This document shows, piece after piece, positions 8,650 to 17,867 of a DNA stretch of 64,000 nt; the first letter of the stretch is position 1, and every line of letters begins with the position of its first letter. The stretch is from the NCBI GenBank assembly GCA_963789255.1, contig CAWBJW010000004.1, forward strand, positions 186,001 to 250,000. Reading direction: 5' to 3'. The stretch comes from DATARH01 sp963789255 (GTDB lineage Bacteria; Pseudomonadota; Alphaproteobacteria; ATCC43930; CGMCC-115725). The translations under genes were made by a program, and so were the position numbers. The notes under the pieces are model-generated. The model made no database searches and had not been told where the DNA came from. It worked only from the letters and a program-made list of their open reading frames with translations.

Positions 8650-9430
8650 GCAGGTCATCCACGGCCGACCGTGGAAGCTGTTGACCGGCGACGAGCTCCT
8701 GTACCTGCCGCGCAACCCGCGCCCGCACAAGGCCTACGGCTTCGGCCCGGTCGAGCAGATCATCATGACCGTCAATATCGCGCTGCGGCGGCAGGCGATG
8801 CAGCTGCAGCACTTCACCGAGGGCAATGTGCCGCCCGGCCTGTTGAATGCGCCGGACGGGTGGAATGTCGAACAGATCCGGCAGTTCCAGGAATGGTTCG
8901 ACAGCGTCCTCGCCGGCAACACCGGCGCCCGCTCGCGCCTCGTGTGGGCACCGAGCGGCACGAAATACCAGGCGTTCAAAGAGGCGCCCTACAAGGACGA
9001 GTTCGACGAGTGGCTGGCGCGCATCGTGTGCTACGCGTTCTCATTGCCGTTCAACCGCGTTCACCCGCCAGATGAACCGCGCCACCGCCGACACCGCCCA
9101 GGAGGCGGCCTTGGCCGAAGGGCTGGCGCCGCTGATGGGCTGGGTCAAGCGGCTGGTCGACCATGTGATCCAGGACCGCATGGGGCACAGCGACCTCGAA
9201 TTCGCCTGGGTTGATCTGCGCCCGGCCGACCCGGCCGAACAGGCCAAATTGCTCGACCTCTACGTGCGCGACGGCATCTACACGGTCAACGAGGCCCGCG
9301 ACATCCTCGGCTTCGATCCCGTCGCCGGGGGCGAAGCGGCGATGGTCTACGCCAACAACGGCGCGGTGCCGCTTGCGGTACCGGCCCGGCGAGGATCGGC
9401 CAGGCAACCCGAAACGCGGGCGCCTTCCGG
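8648..9430 (+). pseudogene. Partial portal copy 3, frameshifted and without linker
   Basis: From 8648 the DNA is nearly identical to the full portal from 5028 onward (EQVIHGRPWKLLT to MVYANNGAVPL). One extra T near 9052 breaks the frame within the FSLPSTAFT region. Similarity ends near 9380, before the RVPAG-type linker and tip. It lacks both the portal N-terminus and a tip, so it is a leftover duplication end. The high identity to copy 1 points to recent duplication or to an assembly artefact at a repeat. Confidence 0.65.
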
Positions 9431-9500
9431 CGACGCCGAGTTGGATTCGCGCCCGCTCCGCATACCCGTGAATGTCCCGGCAATCGACGGTAATCCAGCC

Positions 9501-9983
9501 ATGATCATCCTCTCGCGCCGCCTCGGGGCGGCCCTTATATCGACGGCACTCGTCGTCGCTGCAAGCCTTCCGACGGCCTCGCACTTGGGCCTTGGCGGCA
9601 GCGCGTGGGCGCAGAGCGCATCCGTCGAAGTGCCGGCATACCGGCAGCTCGGCGCCAGCGAGGCGATGGCCCCGCCCGGCCAGAACGGCGCCGATTACAG
9701 CGCCAACGCGGGGTCGTTGTCCGGGCTGACCCTGCTCGCGGCGATCCCGGCGCCGTCGGCCCCGCGGCTCGGCGTCATCGTCCAGGCGCAATGCACCGCT
9801 GGGCTCTCGGTCGCCCTCGACGACCCGGCGGGAAGCCTCACGCCGACGATCATCGTGCTCGCCGGAGCGGTCAGCAATGGCGGGCAGGGTGGCGAACTGG
9901 ACCTGACGGGAATGCCGCATACCGGGCGCATTCGGATCTATTCGAGCTCGGCGAGCTGCCAAATGGCAGCAAGGGCATGGTGA
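9501..9983 (+). CDS. Secreted protein of unknown function in the prophage
   Basis: This encodes 160 residues. Residues 1-38 form a long signal peptide (RRLGAALISTALVVAASLP) with a likely cleavage after SAWAQ. The mature part has a short beta-rich domain with two cysteines (QAQCTAGLS, SASCQM) that could form a disulphide outside the cytoplasm. I do not recognise a family. It ends three bases before the start of a second signal-peptide gene, so the two are likely co-translated. Both lie between the portal copies and the capsid protease. Confidence 0.55.
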   Translation: MIILSRRLGAALISTALVVAASLPTASHLGLGGSAWAQSASVEVPAYRQLGASEAMAPPGQNGADYSANAGSLSGLTLLAAIPAPSAPRLGVIVQAQCTAGLSVALDDPAGSLTPTIIVLAGAVSNGGQGGELDLTGMPHTGRIRIYSSSASCQMAARAW

Positions 9984-9985
9984 GC

Positions 9986-11867
9986 ATGAGAACGATACAC
10001 CGCCATTTTGCCGCGCCCCTCGCGCTGACTTTCGCGCTGACTTTCGCGCTGATGCCACTGCCGGCGGCGGCCGATGCGGTGCCGCCGCCGGGCATGCTGC
10101 CAAACGCCGCCAATGTGGTGCTGCCCGACGCGCGCAACAATCTCGGCCTCGGCAGCGGGACGACCGCCGTGTATTACGCGGCCAATTTCGGCTCCTGCAC
10201 CTGGAACAGCACGCATGATGTCGGCGCCTGCGTCAATGCGGCGAGCGCGGCGGCGAGCGCGGCGGGCGGCGGGACGGTTTTGTTGCCGGCCGGCATGTTC
10301 GGGCTTTCAACGCCGGTCGGGCTGGTTTCCGGCGTCCCGGTCGTCGGGGCCGGCGGCGCCGATTATGCGGTCTGCGACACGACGCTGAAATGGATCGGGG
10401 CCGGCGGCGGGACGATGGTGACCGGCGGGGCCGACGCCAGCGCGACGAACGTCGTCGGCACCGGGCTGTCATCGATGTGTCTCGACGGCGCGACGACGGC
10501 GGCGACCGGCATCAAGCTGCGCAGCGTCGAGCTGGTCGCGGTTCCAGGATCTCTATTTGAACCGGATCACGGCGAATTTCTGGGACATCGATGTCTCGGC
10601 CACCGCGAACCTGCCCAATTCGTTCAATGTGTTCAACCGCACCTACGCCGATGGAACCGATGCGTCGTCATTGTCGGCGAACGGCTGGAAGATCGGGTCC
10701 GGCACGACGACGCCGACCGACACCTACCAGAATTACTGGAACATGATGCAAGTCGTCATGGGGAACGCCAGCACGGGCGAGGGCTTCATCTGCGGCGGCA
10801 TGGACAACAACACGGTCGATAATTCCGCCGTGTGGGGCGCCGGCATGACGGGCCACAGCCTCGATATGCTCGGGCCGCACAGCGCCGGTTATCCGCCGTG
10901 CAACTCCAACATCTTCAACGGCGCGTGGGGCACGAGCACATCGGGAACCCGGCCGATCGCCGAAACCGGGAGCACCGACAACCGGCTCTATCTGCAACTG
11001 GACAGCGGCCAGATTGGTCCGACGGTATCCGGGACGGCGACGCTAACCTATACCACGAGCGCCGGCGATATCTGGACGAACGGGACCGGCTCAATCGCTT
11101 ACGCCGGACCGATTTCGACGACCGCGACAGGCAACTCGGCAATTTCGACCGGCGGCGCCCTGAATTTCACGACCGGCACCGGCGCCGCGGTGTCGATCAA
11201 TTTCAGCGGCTCTGGCGGCAACTCCCTCGTTGTCGGGCCGGTGGCGGATTGGCGCTGGCTGAACCACGCCGGCAGCGGGAACAATTTTGAGTTCTTCGAC
11301 AACGGCACCTTCGAGGTTTACGCCACAACAGCTTCAACCAGCCCGACAACCGGCGCGATCATCGATGGCGGCGGCCTCGGCGTGGCGGGCGCCGGTTATA
11401 TCGGAGGCAGCCTCTTCAATCCCGGCATCGCCTCTGGCGCGCAGGCCGATGTGGTGTGCACGACCTCGACCGGCAAATTCAGCTACCAGGTGTCGGCGAC
11501 CGGCTGCGCCGCCTCGGCGAAACGGCTGAAAAACCCGCTGGGCAGCATCATACCGCAGGATGCGCTCGACCGGCTGATGGGGCTGCCATCGGGCGTCCAG
11601 GTGTGGACCTACAAGGACACCGCGGGTTACGGCCCGCAGCCTTACGAGGGTCTCTACGCCGACGATGTGTGCGCGATGGACCCGAAACTGTGCGCCCGCG
11701 ACAAGGATGGCCGGGTTGCCAATTACGACAAGAACGGCGTCCTCGCCTATGCCGTCGCGGCAATCCAGGCCGAGCAGCGCGAGATCCTGATGCTGCAATG
11801 GCTGGTCGCCGGCCTCGCCGGGCTGCTGCTGGTCGTCGCCTGGCGCGGCAGGGGCCGCAAGGGATGA
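9986..11867 (+). pseudogene. Tail fibre-like protein with S74-type chaperone domain, frameshifted
   Basis: The ATG at 9986 opens a signal peptide (LALTFALTFALMPLPAAA). The body is Gly/Ser/Thr-rich and beta-type. One extra G near 10541 splits the frame; the second part runs to 11867. The last 110 residues resemble a peptidase S74 intramolecular chaperone: ASAKRLKNPLG provides the Ser and the Lys five residues later, matching the catalytic dyad spacing, then WTYKD, YEGLYADDV and GVLAYAVAAIQAEQREI. S74 domains trimerise and release endosialidase-type spikes. Unusually, a hydrophobic helix (WLVAGLAGLLLVVAW) and a basic tail follow. Intact length would be about 626 residues. Confidence 0.65.
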
Positions 11868-11961
11868 ATGCGCTTCGTGAGGTGGGGCAACAGGCTGTCC
11901 CGGCAGCCGGCAGCGGCACACTCGCGTTCGCGGTATTGACCGGACGAACTGGAGGTCCGAA

Positions 11962-13432
11962 ATGCGCTTTTATTGGCCCATCGCCAAGGTCGATGCCGAG
12001 CAACGGATGGTGTGGGGCTATGCCTCGACCGACGCGCAGGACGACCAGGGCGAGACCGTCACGCGGGAGGCGTTGGCCGCCGCGCTCGACGACTACATGC
12101 GCTTCGCCAACATCCGCGAAATGCATCAGCCCTCGGCGGTCGGCATCGCCACGGAAGCTGCGGTCGACGCCAGGGGCCTGTATATCGGCGCCAGGATCGT
12201 CGACGCCGATGCCTGGCAGAAGGTCGTCGAAGGCGTCTACAAGGGCTTCTCGATCGGCGGCCGGGTGACCGCTCGCGATTCCGCAGATCGGCGGCTTATC
12301 ACCGCTCTACACCTGACCGAAATCTCGGTGGTCGATCGCCCGGCCAACCCCGAAGCGGTGTTCGATTGCTGGAAAATTTCCATGAGCCCTGCAACAGGAG
12401 GCAGTATGGCCGACACTGCGGCGACAACCGGCGCACCCGTGCAGATCTGGGATTGCGGGGTTGCCGGCCACCGCCATCTCGCGAAGGCGGAGGCGGTGCG
12501 CTGCCTCGAAGGGCATGAGCCTGCCGCCGCGGCAACGACAGGCGACGATGATGAGGATGCCGCCGGGAGCGCCGCCGACGATCCCTATGGCAACGTCGAT
12601 TATGCCGATCCCGGCTATCGTCCGGACGCCAAGAAGCGTTACCCAATCGACACCGAGCGCCATATCCGCGCCGCCTGGGCCTTTATTCACCTGCCGGGCA
12701 ACGCGCGCCAATACACGCCGGGCCAGCTCGCGCGCATCAAGGCACGGATCGTCGCCGCCTGGCAGGAGAAGATCAATCGCAGCGGGCCGCCGGCGGCCAC
12801 CTCCGAGCATGGCAGTGCCGCCGGGAAGGCGCGCAAGGGCCCGGCCGAGGCCGGACGCCTGGCGCAAATCATGGCTGACCTCGACTGGCTCTACGACCGC
12901 ATCGCCGGCGAGGCGGCGACGGAAGCGGACGGTTCGCCGCTGCCGCAGCACCTGCTGGGGATCATCGGCGAATTGTGCGACTTCCTCGAAACGCTCGTCG
13001 CCGAGGAGAGCGCCGAGCTGGTCGGTGGCGGTAACGGCCCAGGCTGCGGGGGATTTGGCGGCGATAGCCATTTCGAGCACGCTGCGCAAGGCGCGTCAGC
13101 CCGATTTCGCACCGGTCGCCGCCAGTCTCGCCAAGCTCGCCGACCAGATCATACCGCGTCTCGACGCCTTGCAAAAACGGGTCGAGCAGATCGCCCGCAC
13201 GCCGCTGCCGCCGCAGACCGTCGCGCGCGGGTTCGCGGGAATCTCAAAGCGGGAGGATACCGGCGGCACAATCGCGGCCGCCGAGGACATCGCCGCCGCG
13301 CTCGCGCGAATGAGCGAGGAGGAGCGCACCTTGACCTTGATCAAGGCGGCGCACGCCAACCCGATCTCTCCCTCTGCAGCTCGCCTTTGGCCGACCCGCG
13401 GGATTTGCGCCGCGATAGCGCCTCCCAACTGA
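11962..13432 (+). pseudogene. Prohead protease-scaffold protein, frameshifted
   Basis: Residues 1-140 match XkdF/HK97-type prohead serine proteases. MHQPSAVG holds the likely catalytic His, KGFSIGG the likely Ser, and LTEISVVDRPANPEA is the family signature. The enzyme matures the capsid and digests the scaffold. A DUF6582-like segment follows (RAAWAFIHL, RIKARIVAAW), and then a helical, scaffold-like C-terminus (IIPRLDALQKRVEQIA, AAALARMSEEERTL). The frame shifts by one extra base near 13040; the true end is at 13432, while the unshifted frame stops at 13440. It lies directly before the capsid gene, as in HK97-like phages and gene transfer agents. Confidence 0.75.
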
Positions 13433-13446
13433 ACCCCTAACCCCGA

Positions 13447-13470
13447 CCCGGCCGCCGCGCCGGGTTTTTT
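13447..13470 (+). terminator. Intrinsic terminator before the capsid gene
   Basis: CCCGGC and GCCGGG arms flank a six-base loop and are followed by six T. It lies 26 bases before the capsid ATG. It could end protease transcription or reduce read-through from upstream genes. Confidence 0.6.
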
Positions 13471-13495
13471 GATGCCCGAGCGGAAGGACACACCG

Positions 13496-14985
13496 ATGAA
13501 CCCGACCCAGGACACCCTCGATCTGGTCAAGGGCGCGCTGCGCACGCCCGACGACACGATCGCCAAAGTGATTTCCACCGGCACCGGCCTGGTTGCCTAC
13601 GATTTGCAGGCGCCGGCCAAGAACCTCTATCCGTTCGTGACGCCGATCCGCAACGCCTTGCCGCGGATCGGCGGCGGCACCGGCACGGCGACCAACTGGC
13701 GCCAGGTTACCGCGCTCGTCGGTTCCGGCTTCGATGCGATGGGCTGGGTCCCGGAGGGCCAGCGCTCGGGCCAGATGTCGTATTCGACCGCCTCCAAATC
13801 GGCGGCCTATGTGACGATCGGCGAGGAAGACGCGGCGACCTACGAGGCGATCAGCGCCGGCCGCTATTTCGAGGACATCCAGGCGCGCATGAGCTTCCGC
13901 CTGCTGCAGAAGCTGATGCTGAAGGAGGAGATGGCGATCCTCGGCGGCAACGCCTCGCTGCAGCTGGGGACGCCCGCGACGCCGGTGCTGTCGGCCTCGG
14001 GCTCCGGCGCCACCTTGCCGGCCGCGACCTATTCGGTCATCGTCGTCGCGCTGGCCCTCGAAGGCTACCAGAATTCGAGCCTCGGCACCGGCCTTGCCAC
14101 GACCAAGACCATCACCGGCGCCGACGGCAAGACCTTCGTCCTGTCGGGCGGCTCCTCCAACAAGAGCGCCAATGCGACCCAGGCGGTGACTTTGGGCCAG
14201 ACGCTGTTCGCCAGCGTCGCCGCGATCCAGGGCGCGGTCGCCTACGCCTGGTATGTCGGCCCCGCCGGTTCGGAGACGCTCCAGGCGATCACGACGATCA
14301 ACAGCGCCAGCTATCGCGGCGCCGCTCGACCGGCGGGCAGCAGGCAGCGACCGCGATTACCGCCGACAATTCGGCCAATCCGAGCTACGCCTATGACGGC
14401 CTCCTGACCACCGCGCTGAAGGCGGGCTCCAACGCCTATGTCAGCGTCATGGCAACGGGCACTGCGGGTACTGGGACACCGCTGACCGCCTCGGGGCGTG
14501 GCTCGGTCGTCGAAATCGACACGATGTTCCAGCAGATGTGGGACCTCTACCAGCTGTCGCCAACCGTGCTCTACGTCAACGTCCAGGAGCTGAAGAACAT
14601 CACCAGCAAGGTGCTGTCGAACGCCTCGGGGCCGCTGCTGCGCTACGAGGTCAGCGGTGACGGCAACGCTTATGACCTGGCGGCGGCGGGCGCGGTGTCG
14701 TTCTATTTCAACCCGTTCACGTTGAATGGCGGGTTGCGCATTCCGGTCCGCATCCACCCGCGCGTCCCGCCCGGCACGATCATCGGCTGGGCCGAGAACC
14801 TGCCGGTCCAGTACCAGTCGAACGAAGTGCCGAACGTCGCCGAGGTCAAGACCCGGCAGGACTATTACCAGATCGACTGGCCGGTGGTGACCCGCCAGCG
14901 CCAGGTCGGCGTTTACGCCGAAGAGGTGCTGGCGGTCTACGCCCCGTTCGCGATGGGGGTCATCACCAATATCGGCAACGGCTGA
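13496..14985 (+). pseudogene. Major capsid protein with inserted domain, frameshifted
   Basis: The N-terminal part (LVKGALRTPDDTIAKV, FVTPIRNALPRI, MGWVPEGQRSG) and the C-terminal part (RIHPRVPPGTIIGWAENLP, YYQIDWPVV) fit an HK97-type capsid protein. Between them is a Thr/Ser-rich insert (about residues 165-300), probably an Ig-like decoration exposed on the capsid. The frame changes near 14320, best explained by one missing base, and the second part runs to 14985. Intact length would be about 497 residues. It follows the protease and precedes the connector, the normal order. Confidence 0.75.
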
Positions 14986-15003
14986 TCGCGCTCGTTCACC
15001 AGT

Positions 15004-15047
15004 GGGGCAGCGGGACGGTCATCGCCCGCTGCCCTACGGTGAATTTT
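15004..15047 (+). terminator. Hairpin after the capsid gene
   Basis: GGGCAGCGGG pairs with CCCGCTGCCC across a ten-base loop; a run of six T follows nine bases later. It may attenuate transcription after the highly expressed capsid gene. The gap before the T run makes strong termination uncertain. Confidence 0.45.
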
Positions 15048-15063
15048 TTCAAGGGGTGGAGCG

Positions 15064-15702
15064 ATGGCGTTTGGCGACCTGACCACGCTGGCCGATGTCA
15101 AGACCTGGCTGCAGACCGGGCAGACCGCGTTTCCGGATACCGACGACGCGCTCCTGACGCGCCTGATCACTGCAGCGAGCCAGTTCATCCAGAGCTGGCT
15201 CAATCGCCAGATCGCGCCCGGCGATTGGCAGGAAATCCGCGACGGCACCGGCGGTCAGCGCCTCGCCTTTGCCAATTTTCCGGTAAGCGCGGTGCTGTCG
15301 CTGTCGATCGACGGTCTGGAAATACCGCCGGCGCCGGGCGATGGCGGCTATGGCGCGGGTTACGTCTTCAGCCCGTCCGAGCTGGCGTTGCGCGGCTACG
15401 TATTTACCCGGCGTGCGCAGAACGTGATCGTCGCCTATACCGCCGGCTACGCGGCGACACCGCCCGACATCGCCCAGGCCTGCATCGCGCTGGTGTGTCA
15501 GCGCTATCGCGAGCGCGCCCGCATCGGCGAAGTGTCGCGAGCCTTGGGCGGGAGCGAAACCGTCACCTTTTCGCAGCAGGACATGAGCGACGATGTGAAG
15601 CTGTTGCTTTCGCAATACCGCGCGGTGGCGCCGGTGTCGGGCTTTGCCCGCCAGCTTGCCGGGACGGCCGCCGATCCGGCGCTCGTGGCGGCGGCCCTAT
15701 GA
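15064..15702 (+). CDS. Head-tail connector protein (gp6-like)
   Basis: This encodes 212 residues. The N-terminus (LTTLADVKTWLQTG, DALLTRLITAASQFIQSWLNR) is the helical fold of HK97 gp6/phage head-tail adaptors that attach below the portal. A central QNVIVAYTAGY segment is typical of this family, and a helical C-terminus follows. The stop overlaps the next start (ATGA at 15699). It corresponds to the connector of RcGTA-type clusters. A ribosome site, AAGGGGTGGAG, precedes the ATG. Confidence 0.75.
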   Translation: MAFGDLTTLADVKTWLQTGQTAFPDTDDALLTRLITAASQFIQSWLNRQIAPGDWQEIRDGTGGQRLAFANFPVSAVLSLSIDGLEIPPAPGDGGYGAGYVFSPSELALRGYVFTRRAQNVIVAYTAGYAATPPDIAQACIALVCQRYRERARIGEVSRALGGSETVTFSQQDMSDDVKLLLSQYRAVAPVSGFARQLAGTAADPALVAAAL

Positions 15703-16133
15703 TCGCGCGCGAGCCGATCTACGCTGCGCTGTTCGCGCTGGTCGCCGGCGCGGCCAATTTCGTTACCGCGGCGCGGCGATTGCGCCACTGGAGCGAGGTG
15801 ACCCCGGCCGAGCAGCCGGCGCTGTTCATGCACCAGAAGACCGAGGTCGCAGCCGTAACGACGCTCGGGGCGCCGACGGTTTGGACGCTGGGCGTCGATC
15901 TCCATCTGTACGCGCATCAGAGCGACCCGTACGCGGCGCCGGCGACGGTGCTCAACCCGCTGATCGATGCCGTCGAGGCGGCGCTTGCGCCATCGCCCGC
16001 CACCGGGCTGCAGGACCTTGGCCTGCCGGCGATGGTCCAGCACGCCTACATCGCCGGCAAGATCGAAACCGATGAGGGAGTGCTGCGCGACCAGGCGGTC
16101 GCGATCATCCCCGTCGAAATCCTCTGCCTCTAG
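15699..16133 (+). CDS. Tail terminator-like protein
   Basis: This encodes 144 residues and is coupled to the connector by an ATGA overlap. Recognisable features are REPIYAALFALV at the start, WTLGVDLHLYAH in the middle and KIETDEGVLRDQAVAIIPVEI at the end. This matches small alphaproteobacterial phage proteins in the tail-terminator/tail-completion position between connector and major tail protein. They cap the tail tube for head joining. The role is assigned mainly from position and overall pattern. Confidence 0.6.
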   Translation: MIAREPIYAALFALVAGAANFVTAARRLRHWSEVTPAEQPALFMHQKTEVAAVTTLGAPTVWTLGVDLHLYAHQSDPYAAPATVLNPLIDAVEAALAPSPATGLQDLGLPAMVQHAYIAGKIETDEGVLRDQAVAIIPVEILCL

Positions 16134-16146
16134 CAGGAGCTGAGCC

Positions 16147-16356
16147 ATGGAAGAAACCGCCGCCCCCGGTGTTGCGGGGCCGCCGCCCGCTGTCCCGGCA
16201 CCGTCGGGATCGCCGGAGGACATCGTCGAGCGCTGGTGGGCCGATCATTTTCCCGGTTCGCCGGTCGCCCAGGTAACGCCGGCCTGGAACCATGCTTTCG
16301 CCGCCAAGGAAGAGCTGAAGCGGCGCCTCGTCAATCTCGTTGGGGGAGTGCTCTGA
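16147..16356 (+). CDS. Small conserved-position phage protein, unknown function
   Basis: This encodes 69 residues. A proline-rich N-terminus (PGVAGPPPAVPAPSG) leads into an acidic helical segment (SPEDIVERWWADHF). The stop is followed within two bases by the major tail protein ATG. No domain is recognised. The size and position suggest an accessory tail or head-tail protein translated with its neighbours. Confidence 0.55.
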   Translation: MEETAAPGVAGPPPAVPAPSGSPEDIVERWWADHFPGSPVAQVTPAWNHAFAAKEELKRRLVNLVGGVL

Positions 16357-16357
16357 C

Positions 16358-17123
16358 ATGCAGCTCGCATTCGGCGCCGGGGCATTGTGGGGCAACCGCA
16401 CCGATGTCACCGGGTCGGGCATCGGCCCCGACCAGTTCGGCATCCTGCAGGACGTGCAGATCGATTGGGACTGGCAGACCAAGGAATTGTGGGGGCAGTT
16501 CCAGTTCCCGGTCGATATCGCGCGCGGCCAGGGCAAGATCGCCGGCAAGGCCAAATTCGCCCGCATCTTCGGCGCGATCTACGGCGATCTGTTCTTCGGG
16601 CAAACGCCGGCGACCGGCCAGCTGACGGTCTCGGAAAACGAGGCGGCGACCGTCCCGGCGACCAGCCCCTATACGGTGACGGTCGCCAATGCCGCCAGTT
16701 ACGTCGACGATCTCGGCGTCTTTTACGCCACGGGCGCCACCGCCGGGAACCGCTTCACGCGGGTCACGACGCCATCGGCCGCCGGCCAGTATTCGGTGAA
16801 CCTGTCGACCGGCATCTACACCTTCGCCGCCGCCGATGCCGGCGCCTCGCTGCTGATCAGCTATCTCTACACGCTGAGCACCGGCAAGAAGCTGGTGCTG
16901 ACCAACCAGCTGATGGGCTATACGCCGACCTTCAAGGCGAGCTTCTACACCAGCAAGACGATTCAGGGCACGCCAGCCGGGTTGGCGCTCGTCCTGAACG
17001 CCTGCACCGCGACGAAACTGTCGTTGCCGACCAAGATCGACGATTACGAGATCCAGGAGTTCGATTTCTCAGCGTTTGCCGACTCCGACCGGCACGATCG
17101 GCACGCTGAGCGTCAATGAGTAG
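16358..17123 (+). pseudogene. Major tail protein, frameshifted at the C-terminus
   Basis: The tube protein of a siphovirus-like tail. The N-terminus (FGAGALWGNRTDVTG, FGILQDVQIDWDW) and KFARIFGAIYGDLFFGQ resemble alphaproteobacterial phage tail-tube proteins. Residues 90-180 contain a Thr/Ala-rich insert, probably an Ig-like decoration. One extra base near 17085 changes the last residues. In the corrected frame the ending is TGTIGTLSVNE with a stop at 17121-17123; in the raw frame it stops at 17119. The tail chaperone start overlaps this end. Confidence 0.7.
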
Positions 17124-17801
17124 CCCGATGACCGAGACCACCACCATCACCCTGGGCGGAAAGCAGTTCGAGGTCCGCCCGTTGAAGCTCGGCCAGTTGC
17201 GCCATCTGCTCGATGCGCTCGACGGCATGACCGGCAAATCGGGCGGCGCGCTGATCGACGCCGCCGCCCAGGTAGTCGCCGCCGGGCTCGTGCCGGCGCA
17301 CCCCGACCTCATCGCCGATGCGGTGCTCGATCTCGAAGCAACGATCGAGGAACTCAATGCGGCCGTGGCAGCGATCCTCTCCGTAGCCGGGCTTCACCCC
17401 GCGGGGGAAGCACCGCCGGTGGCGAGCATGGGAAACATCCCGGAGAGCAGCTCGGCGCCGTCTACGGCGCTCTCGCCACCGGCTGCGGCTATGCCTACCG
17501 GGTCATCGACGGCATGACCCTGGCCGAGGCCGGCGAGATTTTCGGCTATTGGGAAGAAAACCCGCCGGCATATCTGATGATCCAGACGATCGCGCGCATG
17601 CTCGGCTGGGCGCCGCAGCCGGAAGCGGCCGGCACGTCGCGGATCGCGGAGATCGCCGCTGCGCCGCCACCCGGGCTTGCCATTAACGCGGGCGGCGATC
17701 TCGGCATGCCGCCGCCGCTCGATCCCGACGCGCTGCGCACCCGCAACCGGTCGCGCGCCCTCGCGATCGCCCGGCGCAACGGGGGCGCCGCGGCCGGGTA
17801 A
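17116..17801 (+). CDS. Tail assembly chaperone, long form made by -1 frameshift
   Basis: The first frame (17116-17517, 133 residues, an in-frame ATG also at 17128) encodes the gpG-like short form, with ITLGGKQFEVRPLKLGQLRHLL at the start. A slippery heptamer G-GGA-AAC at 17430-17436 sits exactly in the zero frame. After a -1 slip the reading continues as HPGEQLGAVYGALATGCGYAYRVIDGM to a stop at 17801, giving a gpGT-like long form of 228 residues. Both forms chaperone the tape measure during tail assembly in lambda-like phages. A separate start at 17514 would truncate the conserved YGALATGCGY region, so fusion by frameshifting is preferred. Confidence 0.8.
17430..17436 (+). promoter_or_regulatory. 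-1 ribosomal frameshift slippery site GGGAAAC
   Basis: The heptamer fits X-XXY-YYZ in the zero frame of the tail chaperone (codons GGA, AAC preceded by the G of ATG). Shifting back one base restores the conserved downstream chaperone domain, so the frame change here is programmed, unlike the other frameshifts in this window. Confidence 0.8.
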
Positions 17802-17867
17802 CGCCATTGTCGAGCGTCGGACGGGCCTCGTAATCTCTGCAATGACGATCGGCGCGGAGGGACAGCG

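Noticed and set aside
8591..8650. Start of portal copy 3 at 8591 as a real gene start
   Set aside because: This segment overlaps the end of the 8256-8649 paralogue in another frame and gives a basic leader unlike a portal. The homologous segment starts at 8648.
4443..9430. Portal duplication as three functional portal genes
   Set aside because: Copies 2 and 3 lack the N-terminal half and copy 3 is frameshifted. Only the first can make a portal ring.
17514..17801. Separate gene starting at 17514 after the tail chaperone
   Set aside because: The conserved chaperone residues YGALATGCGYAYRVIDGM begin upstream of this ATG in the same frame, and a proper slippery heptamer connects the two frames. 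A separate start would lack the conserved N-terminal part of the domain.
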